DNA from: Candidatus Sumerlaeota bacterium
GTDB taxonomy: Bacteria > Sumerlaeota > Sumerlaeia > JAFGJS01
Assembly (NCBI GenBank): GCA_016928995.1
Contig: JAFGJS010000050.1
Span: 1-49,829 of the forward strand
Direction: 5' to 3'
DNA: 49,829 nucleotides
A program made the translations under genes and the position numbers. The notes under the pieces were generated by a model, which worked only from the letters and a program-made list of their open reading frames with translations, ran no database searches and had not been told where the DNA came from. Positions 9,317 through 18,200 of the stretch are shown piece by piece; within the stretch, counting starts at the first letter, position 1; each line of letters begins with the position of its first letter.

Positions 9317-10294
9317 ATGATTGTGGAAACTGAAAAACGGAATTGGGCTGATGCGGTGCGCACGCGCGTCGGCGAGGTGGTCGTGGGACAGGATACTGTC
9401 GTCGAGCGGACGCTGATCGCGTTGCTCACCGGCGGACATTTGCTGCTGCAAGGCGCGCCCGGCCTGGCCAAGACGCTGCTGGTGAACAGTGTGGCGCGCG
9501 CGATGGACCTGGAGTTCAGCCGCGTGCAGTTCACCATCGATCTGCTGCCGTCAGATATCCTCGGTTCGGAGATTCTGGACCAAACCAAGGGCGAGTTCCG
9601 CGTGCATAAGGGGCCGGTGTTTACTAACCTGCTGCTGGCCGACGAGATCAATCGCGCCGCGCCCAAGGTGCAGAGCGCGCTGCTTGAGGCGATGCAGGAG
9701 CGCAAGGCCACTATCGGCAATCACGTGTTTCACCTGCCGCTGCCGTTCCTCGTCATCGCCACTCAGAACCCGGTGGAGCAGAGCGGCACGTTTGAACTGC
9801 CCGAGGCGCAGCTCGACCGCTTCATGCTGTGCCATCGGTTGGATTATCCAACCGGTGACGAAGAGGAAGACATCCTCAAACGGCAGCTCGACATGGGACT
9901 GCGGCGTGAGAACCGGGGCGCCGTGCCGAAGACCGCGTTCGACATGATTCCGTACGAGCCTGTGGCACGACTTGAAGATTTAGTAGATGCGATGGATGCC
10001 GTGCAGAAGGTGTATGTCAGCGACGTGTTCACCAAGCATGTAGTGGAGCTCGTGCGACGCACGCGGGAGAATCCACGGATCGAACTCGGCGCCAGTCCGC
10101 GCGCCGGACTCGCCATCACCCAGGCGGCGCGAGCGCGGGCCTTCATCTTCGACCGCGATTACGTCGTGCCCGAGGATTTATACGCCCTGGCCGAAGACGT
10201 GATCCTCCACCGCATCCGCCTGACCTACGAAGCCCTCGCCGAAGGCTTCGACGGCAAACATGTGCTCGATGATCTGATGAAAGAGTTAGGTTAG
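9317..10294 (+). CDS. MoxR-family AAA+ ATPase
   Basis: MoxR ATPases work with VWA-domain proteins as chaperones that assemble or insert cofactors into envelope or cytoplasmic complexes. This 325-residue protein has Walker A GAPGLAKT at residues 46-53, Walker B LLLADE at 105-110, sensor 1 ATQNP near 150, an arginine-finger region LPEAQLDRF, and the MoxR-type C-terminal lid. It opens an operon in which a DUF58 protein and two VWA proteins follow, the standard MoxR partners. An AGAAAGG ribosome site directly abuts the ATG; the GTG two codons later would be better spaced, so the true start may be six bases downstream. Confidence 0.93.
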   Translation: MIVETEKRNWADAVRTRVGEVVVGQDTVVERTLIALLTGGHLLLQGAPGLAKTLLVNSVARAMDLEFSRVQFTIDLLPSDILGSEILDQTKGEFRVHKGPVFTNLLLADEINRAAPKVQSALLEAMQERKATIGNHVFHLPLPFLVIATQNPVEQSGTFELPEAQLDRFMLCHRLDYPTGDEEEDILKRQLDMGLRRENRGAVPKTAFDMIPYEPVARLEDLVDAMDAVQKVYVSDVFTKHVVELVRRTRENPRIELGASPRAGLAITQAARARAFIFDRDYVVPEDLYALAEDVILHRIRLTYEALAEGFDGKHVLDDLMKELG

Positions 10295-10299
10295 ATTCG

Positions 10300-10701
10300 A
10301 TGGCAGAAAACGGCAGAATTCATTTCTTTTTCTGGAGCGTCACAAAACGAGAAAACTATCTCGCAGGCATAGCGTTGGTAATCTTGCTTGGCGCATTTGT
10401 ATTGGTTTTTTTGTTGATCGCTGTGCCAATATATCGTGTGCAAATAATGCAACAAAAGTATGAGCAGATATCCAAAGGAATGAGTTATTCAAGCGTCGTG
10501 AAATTGATGGGCGCATCTGATAATGAGGAAAAAGGCGGATTCAATAACGCCTACTGGGATGAAGAACGGTTAGAGAAAAACGAGACCGAAAAAATTACGA
10601 AATGCAGCCGATATGCTTTTCCCAGTGGTTTAATTGGAGTTCAGTTTTCTGTGTATTTTGATGAGAATGACAAAGTCGTGGGCAAACACCGGTCGGACTG
10701 A
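10300..10701 (+). CDS. Small membrane protein with BamE-like domain
   Basis: A 133-residue protein with one strong transmembrane segment (about residues 20-45, rich in L, V and I), then a soluble domain. The pattern KYEQISKGMSYSSVVKLMG, followed by an aromatic beta stretch and VYFDENDKVVGKH, resembles the SmpA/OmlA (BamE) fold. Such domains bind outer-membrane assembly or lipoprotein partners. It begins 5 bp after moxR and ends 4 bp before the DUF58 gene, so it is surely co-transcribed, yet a gene of this type is not a usual member of MoxR operons. Its base composition is more AT-rich than its neighbours, which suggests a later insertion into the operon. Family assignment is by pattern only. 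Confidence 0.65.
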   Translation: MAENGRIHFFFWSVTKRENYLAGIALVILLGAFVLVFLLIAVPIYRVQIMQQKYEQISKGMSYSSVVKLMGASDNEEKGGFNNAYWDEERLEKNETEKITKCSRYAFPSGLIGVQFSVYFDENDKVVGKHRSD

Positions 10702-10705
10702 TTCG

Positions 10706-11569
10706 ATGCAATATACACTCCCCGAAACGCATGATCATCTTGACGAACGGCAGTTTCTGCTGGCGGTGCGGAGGCTGGCGGATAGCTTGTCGTATGGCTC
10801 AGATGCGTCGCCGTTTCTCGGAGCGGGGATCGAGTACGTGCAGTCGCGGCCATACGTACCGGGCGACGCTGTGCGTTCAATCGACTGGCGCATCACGGCG
10901 CGGACAGGCAAATATTACGTGAAGGAATACGAAGCGCCGAAGCGGATGCCGGTGTTCATCCTGCTCGATACTTCGGCGTCGATGTGCGTTTCATCGCAAC
11001 AAATGAGCAAGTACACCTGGGGTGTGCAGCTCGCGGCGGCGCTGGCGCTCGCGGCGCAGATGCGGCTGAGTCCGGCCGGATTGCTGGGCTGCGGCGAGCG
11101 GGAAATCTACGTGCAGCCGACGTTGTCGCGCAGTGTCGTATTGCAATGGGCGCACAAGTTGCGACGCCACCGGATGGACGAACAGACGCGCGTAGGGGCG
11201 AAGTTGCGCGAGTTGGCGCCGCAATTGGAAAACCGCAGCCTGGTGATCCTGATCAGCGACTTGCACGATCCGGATGCGATTCCGGCGCTCAAGTTGATGG
11301 CGCAGGAACACGACACCGCGGCGTTGCAGCTGATCGATCCGGCGGAATTGGGACGGATCGGCGGCGGCATCTTCCGTGCGCGCGAGGCGGAGTCGGACGC
11401 GACATTCGTGGCGCATGGCCGCAGCCGCTGGTTCGATCCGGAGGCCGAGGGACACGCGTTGAATCGCGGCGGCGTGGATCACCTGACATTGCGAATCGAT
11501 GAACCATTTGTGCCGCATTTGCGGCAATGGCTGGCGCGTCGTCATCTCTTCGGGCGCGGCGCGCGTTAA
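10706..11569 (+). CDS. DUF58 domain protein
   Basis: A 287-residue DUF58 protein, the standard partner of MoxR ATPases. The signature Y-VPGDAVRSIDW with TARTGKYYVKEYEA lies at residues 50-77, and a VWA-like segment LLDTSASM begins about residue 86, with aspartate and both serines of a metal site. No membrane segment is apparent, so it is probably cytoplasmic or membrane-associated. The chosen ATG at 10706 lies four bases after the preceding stop. The frame is open upstream for 24 codons, but these overlap the BamE-like gene and do not match the family. Confidence 0.88.
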   Translation: MQYTLPETHDHLDERQFLLAVRRLADSLSYGSDASPFLGAGIEYVQSRPYVPGDAVRSIDWRITARTGKYYVKEYEAPKRMPVFILLDTSASMCVSSQQMSKYTWGVQLAAALALAAQMRLSPAGLLGCGEREIYVQPTLSRSVVLQWAHKLRRHRMDEQTRVGAKLRELAPQLENRSLVILISDLHDPDAIPALKLMAQEHDTAALQLIDPAELGRIGGGIFRAREAESDATFVAHGRSRWFDPEAEGHALNRGGVDHLTLRIDEPFVPHLRQWLARRHLFGRGAR

Positions 11570-11583
11570 AGTTTATTTGGTCC

Positions 11584-11615
11584 AATTATGAATTACGAAT
11601 TCTTAATTCATAATT
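11584..11615. repeat. 32-bp AT-rich palindrome inside the moxR operon
   Basis: The 32 bases centred on GAATTC form a near-perfect palindrome with one mismatched pair, beginning AATTATGAATTA and ending TAATTCATAATT. It fills the short gap between the DUF58 gene and the next gene. A run of dispersed AT-rich palindromes of this kind is common in intergenic DNA of some bacteria. It could weakly attenuate the operon; no T-run follows. Confidence 0.7.
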
Positions 11616-11637
11616 ACACTGCAAAAAACCAAGTGAA

Positions 11638-12489
11638 GTGATTTTCCAGATGCTGCGTTGGAATGGCATTCTATCGAGCGTTCTCCTGCTGCCTGTCATT
11701 TGGGCGGCGTCAGTTTCGCTATGCTTCGGCGCTGAGGTTATGCCGACAGTCGGGATCGAGGGGACGCTTGAGGCGAAGTTGCCAGACGAAAACATCGAGG
11801 CGTTGTCCGCGCATGATCGTTCGGAGTTGATCCTGCATGTGAAGTGCATCGATGTAATTACCACAGGATCCTATCGCTACGATCTGCGTTACATGGGCAT
11901 GGTTCCGGGCGAGTACGACCTGCGCAACTACCTGCTCACGCCGGATGGGCTGACGACGCAAGCCTTGCCGGTATTGCCGGTGACAGTGGCGTCGGCGCTG
12001 CCGGCTGATTTCAAGGGCGAATTGGCGCCGGATCGCTTGCGCAAGCCATCCCTGCTGCGCGGCTATCGCGGTGTGATGCTGGCCGTATTGGCGCTCTGGA
12101 TCAGCGCGCTGTTCGCGCTCATCTTCGCCGGCCGCCGCAAAAAAGAAATCACGGCAGAAAAACCGCGTTTTCCGAGTTTGGCGGATCGGCTGCGACCCTT
12201 AGTGATCGACGCGGCGGAAGGGCGTTTGTCGCTGGACGGCAAAGCCCGGCTGGAACGGATGCTGGTCGGGTATTGGCGTATCAAACTCGGGCTGACCGGC
12301 GACATGGCCCAATGCATAACGGAATTGAAACGGCATCCCGAGGCCGACGCGCTGATACTCACGCTGGAACAATGGCTGCACCGGCCGCCCGGCGCGAAAC
12401 AAGTCAATGTCGCTGAACTGCTCGCGCCGTATCGCGAGATTGCAGCAGAGCATGATCAGGAAGGCGAGGCGGATGGAAAGCATGATTGA
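11638..12489 (+). CDS. Signal-peptide and single-TM protein of the moxR operon
   Basis: A 283-residue protein with an N-terminal hydrophobic signal (residues 8-31), a periplasmic-type domain of about 110 residues, one transmembrane helix at about 145-167 (GVMLAVLALWISALFALIF) followed by RRKK, and a cytoplasmic C-terminal helical domain. Its place between DUF58 and the VWA genes is that of the unnamed BatD-like or TM-anchored members of such operons. It starts with GTG at 11638; an ATG at 11650 would shorten it by four residues. No recognised family. The end overlaps the next gene by 17 bp. Confidence 0.75.
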   Translation: MIFQMLRWNGILSSVLLLPVIWAASVSLCFGAEVMPTVGIEGTLEAKLPDENIEALSAHDRSELILHVKCIDVITTGSYRYDLRYMGMVPGEYDLRNYLLTPDGLTTQALPVLPVTVASALPADFKGELAPDRLRKPSLLRGYRGVMLAVLALWISALFALIFAGRRKKEITAEKPRFPSLADRLRPLVIDAAEGRLSLDGKARLERMLVGYWRIKLGLTGDMAQCITELKRHPEADALILTLEQWLHRPPGAKQVNVAELLAPYREIAAEHDQEGEADGKHD

Positions 12490-13462
12490 ACAATGGATCG
12501 CCTTTGTCGCATCGCTCCAGCAACTGAGTTTTGCGCGGCCCTGGGTTTTGATTTTTCTGACGCTGCCGCTCGTGTATTGCTTCTGGCAATGGGTGCGGAC
12601 GGGGCATCCGGTGACGCTGCCGCTGGATCACAGCGCCCGCCGTCACTCCAGAGGGTTGCGATTTTTCGTCTCTTGCGCGGATTTTTTGCCGGGATTGCTG
12701 CTGGCTGTAGGAATAATCATCGCCGCAGGTCCACAACGCGCCGGTCCTCCGGCGAATGAGCGCGTGATGACCAACATCCTCTTTTGTCTCGACGTATCGG
12801 GCAGCATGGATTCCGGTTTCGGGGGACCGGCGCTGCAAAGCACGGGCGGGCAAACGCGCTATGACGGCGCCATGGCCGCGATTCATGAATTCACCACGCA
12901 ACGCAAGGGCGACGCCTTTGGACTGACGATTTTCGGGAACGAGGTGTTGCACTGGACCCCGGTGACGAAAGACCTCTCCGCCATCCGGCTGTCTACGCCG
13001 TTCCTGCGTCCGGGCAATCTCCCGCCGTGGTTTGGAGGAACGTCCATCGGCGCGGCGTTGCTGGCCTGCAAGGGCGAACTGGCCAAGCATGAGGAGGGAG
13101 ACCGGGCGATCATCCTGGTGACCGATGGAATGAGCAGCGATTTGCACAACGGACGCGACCGTGAGATTGCGATGCAATTGGCGGATAAGCGGATCGTGAC
13201 CTATGTCATTTCCGTAGAGAATGGCAACGTGCATCCGTCGATGTACACCATCGCGCATCTCACCGGCGGCGAGGCGTTTCAAGCGGGAAATCCTGAGGCG
13301 TTGCGGGCGATCTTCAATCATATCGATCAAATGCAAATGACGCGGATCAAAGAGGGGCGGCCGGTGAAACTGGATTTTTTTCAACCGTTTCTTGCAGCGG
13401 GTTTCGTGCTGCTGGGGATGCAATTGGTTTCGATGTTTGGATGGCGTTATACTCCGTGGTGA
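12473..13462 (+). CDS. VWA-domain membrane protein, BatA-like
   Basis: A 329-residue protein with transmembrane helices near residues 24-38 and 70-86 and a von Willebrand A domain facing the periplasm. The metal-binding MIDAS motif DVSGS is at residues 107-111, and the third and fourth MIDAS elements are represented by GGTS and TDGMSS. A C-terminal helix (about 300-322) gives the TM-VWA-TM plan of the Bat aerotolerance proteins. It probably interacts with the MoxR ATPase and the second VWA protein. AGGAAGG lies eight bases before the ATG at 12473, which favours this start. It overlaps the gene before it by 17 bp. Confidence 0.88.
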   Translation: MESMIEQWIAFVASLQQLSFARPWVLIFLTLPLVYCFWQWVRTGHPVTLPLDHSARRHSRGLRFFVSCADFLPGLLLAVGIIIAAGPQRAGPPANERVMTNILFCLDVSGSMDSGFGGPALQSTGGQTRYDGAMAAIHEFTTQRKGDAFGLTIFGNEVLHWTPVTKDLSAIRLSTPFLRPGNLPPWFGGTSIGAALLACKGELAKHEEGDRAIILVTDGMSSDLHNGRDREIAMQLADKRIVTYVISVENGNVHPSMYTIAHLTGGEAFQAGNPEALRAIFNHIDQMQMTRIKEGRPVKLDFFQPFLAAGFVLLGMQLVSMFGWRYTPW

Positions 13463-13463
13463 G

Positions 13464-14483
13464 ATGAGCATGATGGACGCATTGACAGAACCTTTCGTTG
13501 TCGCATGGCTTGCAGGGCTGCTGGCGTTGCTGGCGGAGACGCTGCATCTCAAACGTAGTAAGAAATTGGGACGGCTGGCCTTCGGTCCTGCATCGCGTCC
13601 ACGGAATTGGACCTATGCCGCGCCGGTATTGCGCGCGGTCTGTCTTGGCGGCCTGGCTTGGTCGATGCTGACCTTGTGGAATATCGAGCCGCGTTCCGAT
13701 ACACCGGCCGAGATTCCCGGCTCGCAGCTGCGCCGCATCATCCTTGCGCTGGATGTCTCGCCCAGCATGCAATTGCGCGACGCCGGACCGGATGGCGGAC
13801 TATCGCGCCGGGAACGGGCCAGCGAGGTGCTGGAATCCTTGCTGAGCCGCATCGCCGCCGATCAGGCGCGCTACTCCGTCATTGCGGCGTACAACGGTTC
13901 GCAGCGCGTGGTTGAAGGCGTGCAGGATTTGGAAGTGATTCGCAACATCTTGAACGATTTGCCGATGGACTACGCCTTCAAGGCGGGCAAAACCCGGCTG
14001 GATGTCGCGATCAACGACGCGGCGGCGCTGGCGCACGACTGGCCGAAAGGCTCCGCCACCTTGATCGTGGTCAGCGACGGCGATGCGATTCCCGGCCAGG
14101 GGCTGGAAAGCCTGCCGCCGTCGATCGCTCAAACGCTCGTGGCTGGAGTGGGCGACTCGCGAGCCGGACTGTTCATCGACGGACATCAATCGAGGCAGAA
14201 CGCCGCCGCATTGCGGAGTCTTGCGCGGCGATTGCGCGGCGAATACTACGACGTGAATGAAAAGCATCTCCCTTCCGCCGCGCTGCAATCGCTGGCGAAG
14301 TCGATTCCATTCGTCGATGAGGCGGCGATGGGACGCCGGGAAATTGCAATCACGTTGCTCCTGGGCTGCGGAGCATTACTTGCGTTGCTGCCGGTGTTGC
14401 TGGAACTTTTCGGCAGCGCATGGCGTCCGGTTGTGACTGGGAAGGGCGACGGTTTGACTGTTAAGGAGCGGCATCATGCGTAA
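13464..14483 (+). CDS. VWA-domain membrane protein, BatB-like
   Basis: A 339-residue protein with an N-terminal TM region (residues 10-30 and about 52-72), a VWA domain with MIDAS motif DVSPS at 97-101, a downstream VSDGD segment and a C-terminal TM helix near residue 295-318. It starts right after the stop of the first VWA gene, one base apart, and is clearly translated together with it. Two adjacent VWA proteins with TPR and MoxR neighbours is the Bat arrangement. The overlap with the TPR gene is eight bases. Confidence 0.88.
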   Translation: MSMMDALTEPFVVAWLAGLLALLAETLHLKRSKKLGRLAFGPASRPRNWTYAAPVLRAVCLGGLAWSMLTLWNIEPRSDTPAEIPGSQLRRIILALDVSPSMQLRDAGPDGGLSRRERASEVLESLLSRIAADQARYSVIAAYNGSQRVVEGVQDLEVIRNILNDLPMDYAFKAGKTRLDVAINDAAALAHDWPKGSATLIVVSDGDAIPGQGLESLPPSIAQTLVAGVGDSRAGLFIDGHQSRQNAAALRSLARRLRGEYYDVNEKHLPSAALQSLAKSIPFVDEAAMGRREIAITLLLGCGALLALLPVLLELFGSAWRPVVTGKGDGLTVKERHHA

Positions 14484-15228
14484 ATGGCTTTTATTGATCT
14501 GGCTGCTTGCGCCGGTGGGATTGGCGGCCTTCCATTTCGGTCCGGGCAGCGCATTGCTCGCGCGGGATCTCGCTGCCAGCCGCCTTGCCGCCGCCAGAAC
14601 GGCGACAGACAACGGCGACGATGTAGAAGCCGAGAAGCAATACCAACTAGCGCTGGATCAACTGCCCGCGGACGCGGTCTCGCCGGAGCGCCGCAACCAG
14701 ATCCGGCTGGCCCAGGCGCGAGTAAGAATGGTTAAAGGCGAACTGGTTGAAGCGATCGAGGATTTCCACGGAATTCTCGCCGATGCGGTTGCGGATCCGG
14801 AGCAAGCAACGCTGGAGCAGGAAACACGGAGTTCGCTGGCCCGGGCGCAGTATTATGCCGGTTGGATCATGCGGCTGGAAGGAGCGGCGAAAGAAGATTG
14901 GAAGTTTCAAACAGAGGCATCCCGGCAAAATTATCGCTTGCTCGCGGAAAGCGCGTTGTCGGATAGGGACGACGAAGCCGGGAAAAGCCACCGGCAAAAT
15001 CTGGAGGCGGTGATCCGGCTGGCGCGAATGGATTTGAAGGAACTGCAGGCGATGCCATTGCCACAGGAATGCCAGTGCGTCTGCAAATCCGGTTGCGTGT
15101 CGGAAAAAGTGAAAAAAGGAAAAAAGAAGCGTAGCGGCGAAGGGCAAGGCGCCGGCGAACAGAAGGAAGGCGATGCGCGCGGAAAAGGCGCCGGGACAGG
15201 CAAGCGCCCTGAAGGCGTGGGTTCTTGA
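14476..15228 (+). CDS. TPR-like periplasmic protein, BatC-like, with Cys-rich and Lys/Gly-rich tail
   Basis: A 250-residue protein with an N-terminal signal or anchor (residues 3-19), then helical repeats consistent with two or three TPR units (for example AEKQYQLALDQLP at about 51-63). Residues ~192-200 hold a cysteine cluster CQCVCKSGC, four cysteines in nine residues. The last 45 residues are a basic low-complexity tail of K, G and E. In Bat operons TPR proteins hold the VWA complexes together. The cysteine cluster and the tail are not typical, and the cluster could bind a metal or form disulfides. Confidence 0.72.
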   Translation: MRKWLLLIWLLAPVGLAAFHFGPGSALLARDLAASRLAAARTATDNGDDVEAEKQYQLALDQLPADAVSPERRNQIRLAQARVRMVKGELVEAIEDFHGILADAVADPEQATLEQETRSSLARAQYYAGWIMRLEGAAKEDWKFQTEASRQNYRLLAESALSDRDDEAGKSHRQNLEAVIRLARMDLKELQAMPLPQECQCVCKSGCVSEKVKKGKKKRSGEGQGAGEQKEGDARGKGAGTGKRPEGVGS

Positions 15229-15291
15229 TCTTTCGTCTCAGTATCAAGCGTAATTTTTTCTATGCAATGCATAATAAACAAGGATGCGTTC

Positions 15292-18200
15292 ATGACTAGT
15301 ATCGCAAAACTCACCGGCATGGCTGTCTTGCTATGGGGATGCATATCGCTATCATCAGCGGCTCAAACGTTTATCGCGCCGATGAATACCTCTACGGAAA
15401 CTCAGGCGCCTCGCTCATCGGACACATTGAAAGTCAAATTCGACCGCTCCAGTGTGGCGATCCTGAAGGCGCTGGATCAACAGGCGAACCTGACGGAGTT
15501 AAGCGGAAGGGAACGGCTGCAAGCATTATTGGCGCTGGGGGAGTGGGACGCGCTAAAGGCTGATTTGCGCGCCATGCCGCGGGACGAAGGCGGAAAAATA
15601 TATCTCGAAATTCTGACCGCGCTCCAGCAACAAACGAATCGCCCCGCAGGGGAGATTCAGCAACAGCAGTTATCGAAAATGGCGATTTTCACACTCGAGG
15701 ACGCGCTCAAACTCACGGATTGCACGCCGGTCGCGCTTGACGCGGAACTGATCAAACAGCTCGCGCCGCTCTATACATTCGCGCTCAATAACGGGCAATA
15801 TGTGGATGCGCTGGGCGAGCGGTTGGAGCAAGGAACGGAGCAACTTGGCGGCGATGATGTCAGCAAACGCCGTATGGCGGCTGATTTGCTATATGCCATG
15901 AACCAGCCGCAGCTTGCCGCGCAGTTCCTGCCGTCGCTTCAGGAAGCGCAGGAGCGGAAGGATTTCGAGGCGTTGAACAAGCATCTGCAAAGCCTGAACT
16001 ACGCAGCGCGTGAGAATAAGGACGCTGGCGCGGCGATGCGCGCCTTGGAATTGCATCAATGGCTTATGCGCAACGCCGACGACGATTCATCCCGCGAACA
16101 GGCAAGAATGTTGTCGATGCTCTTCACGTTGCGATGCTTGCCGGACTCCGATGGCGCGCAATGGCTGGCGGAGCGCTTTACGGATGATCCGCAATTGGCG
16201 AATCGATTGCTGGCCGCGCTTGGCGCCCATACACAACAGAATCTCGGCGTTGGTGATCCGGAACAACGCATTGAGAATTTAAAATTAATTCGGCTAGGCG
16301 TCGATGCATTGTTCGCGGCGCAGCTGGAGGAAGAGCCGCATTGGCGCGCGCAACTGGATTTATTCGGCTGGCAATGGGGACTGGAAGCCGGAGTCGCGAT
16401 GGAGCAGTTTGCGAGCCTGAATCCAAACCAGTTGAGGATGTTTTATCAAAACAACAATCCACGTATGCAGATGCAGCAGCAAAACATGCAAGCATCCACG
16501 GGTTTGCTCGAAGCGTTGATCGATTGCGCACCGGATGAAAAGTGGCTGGCATGCATGGATGCCTATCTCGCTACAGAACTGCGCATTGTGTTCATCAAGG
16601 CGACACTGAAAAGCGGCGCGCCCTCGGGCGCCCTGCCGCAAATAGAGCGGCTTGCACAAGCGCATCCGCACCTCGCATCCGATTTCGCGAATGAACTGCT
16701 CGAAGAATGGGTGCGCGGGATGAATCCGGCGTCCTATCTTGAACAGATGAATTATGCGTACAATCAGCCATATGGACTTTACTACAGCCAGGGGACGGTG
16801 CGTGGAGTCCAACCGGCCAATAGCATTCCGCTCACTCGCGCCAGGCAGAAGCGAAATCTGGAGCGTTTGGCGGCGGTGTTGCGGCGGATGGAAGCCCTGC
16901 CATTGCAAAACCTGTCCGATCCGGCGGCGATCAAAGCCTTCGCCGCATGCCATAGCGATGCGGAAGTTTTTCGCATCGAGGACGTTGAAAACGTCCTTGG
17001 ACCGGTGGATCAGCTCTCCGATGCGCGTGTCGTCGCTCTTGTCCAAGTCATGCGCGAACGCCTGGCCGGGGCATGGCGCAAGCCGGATGTGCAAGAGCAG
17101 CAACAAACGCAACGTTCCGTGCGGGAAATGCAGCAGGAAGTGCAACGCGGCTACCGGACGGCGGTCGCCGTGATGGAAAACGCCCTGCCGCGTCATGCGG
17201 ATGAGCCCGCGTATCTTTCGCAGATGGGCGCGGTGTTGTTCGACTCCGCGGAGTATGATTATTCGCTGAACGAAAAACTTGCGGAATACACAAGTCAGCG
17301 CGACCGGGCTTTTGAATTTTACCGCAAAGCCGCTGAATGCTATGGAGCAAAGGCCGCGTCGCTTCAGCCGCATCAGTATCAGATCGATCCATATTTCAAT
17401 TGGTTCGTTGCCACGCTGGGCGCCAGCGACTTGTCCTATCTCACTCGCGGACAGGAGCACAGCCAGCAACGTCTGCTCGATATTCGTCAAGCGATATTGG
17501 ATTTGGGCGAGGCGTCTGATAAACATTTTGCGCTTTTCGGCGAGCTATTGGACACTCTCGTCCCGAATTGCCCATCGCATGTGAAGTTTCGTTTTCTCGC
17601 CGCGGGACTTGCAGTCCTTGGTGATCATCCCGGCGGCGCGAAGGCGCGAAGCCTGCTGGAATCTTACACGGAATTGCTCAGCGAGATCGAATTGCATGCG
17701 GAAATCGACGGCGCCGCCGAAGTCGGCTGCGAAAGAGATTTCGGCGTGTTCATCAGCATGTATCACACACCGGAAATTGCGCGCGAGGGCGGTGGATTCG
17801 CCAAGTACCTGATGAATTCGCAAAGCCAGCAGAATTACTACAATCCCGGCGGAGTGGATTACCGCGACGATTTCGAGGAAAATATTCGCAATGCCCTGGA
17901 GGAGTCGTTTGACGTTCGCAGCGTCACTTTTTGCGATCCGAGTGTGCAGGCGCGCGCCTCAAGCCGTCCTGGTTGGCATGAAACGCCGCTGGCCTATCTG
18001 CAGCTGCGCGCACGGGACGCCGCCGTGGACCGCATTCCGCCGATGCAGATCGACCTGGATTTTGTGGATGCAGAAGGCCAGATCGTGCTTCCGGTTGAAT
18101 CGCCCATCGTGCCCATCGACGCCCGAAGCAAGACAGACACGTCACGTCCGATGCGCGAGCTGAAAATCACGCAAATTCTGGACGAACGCGAAATCAACGA

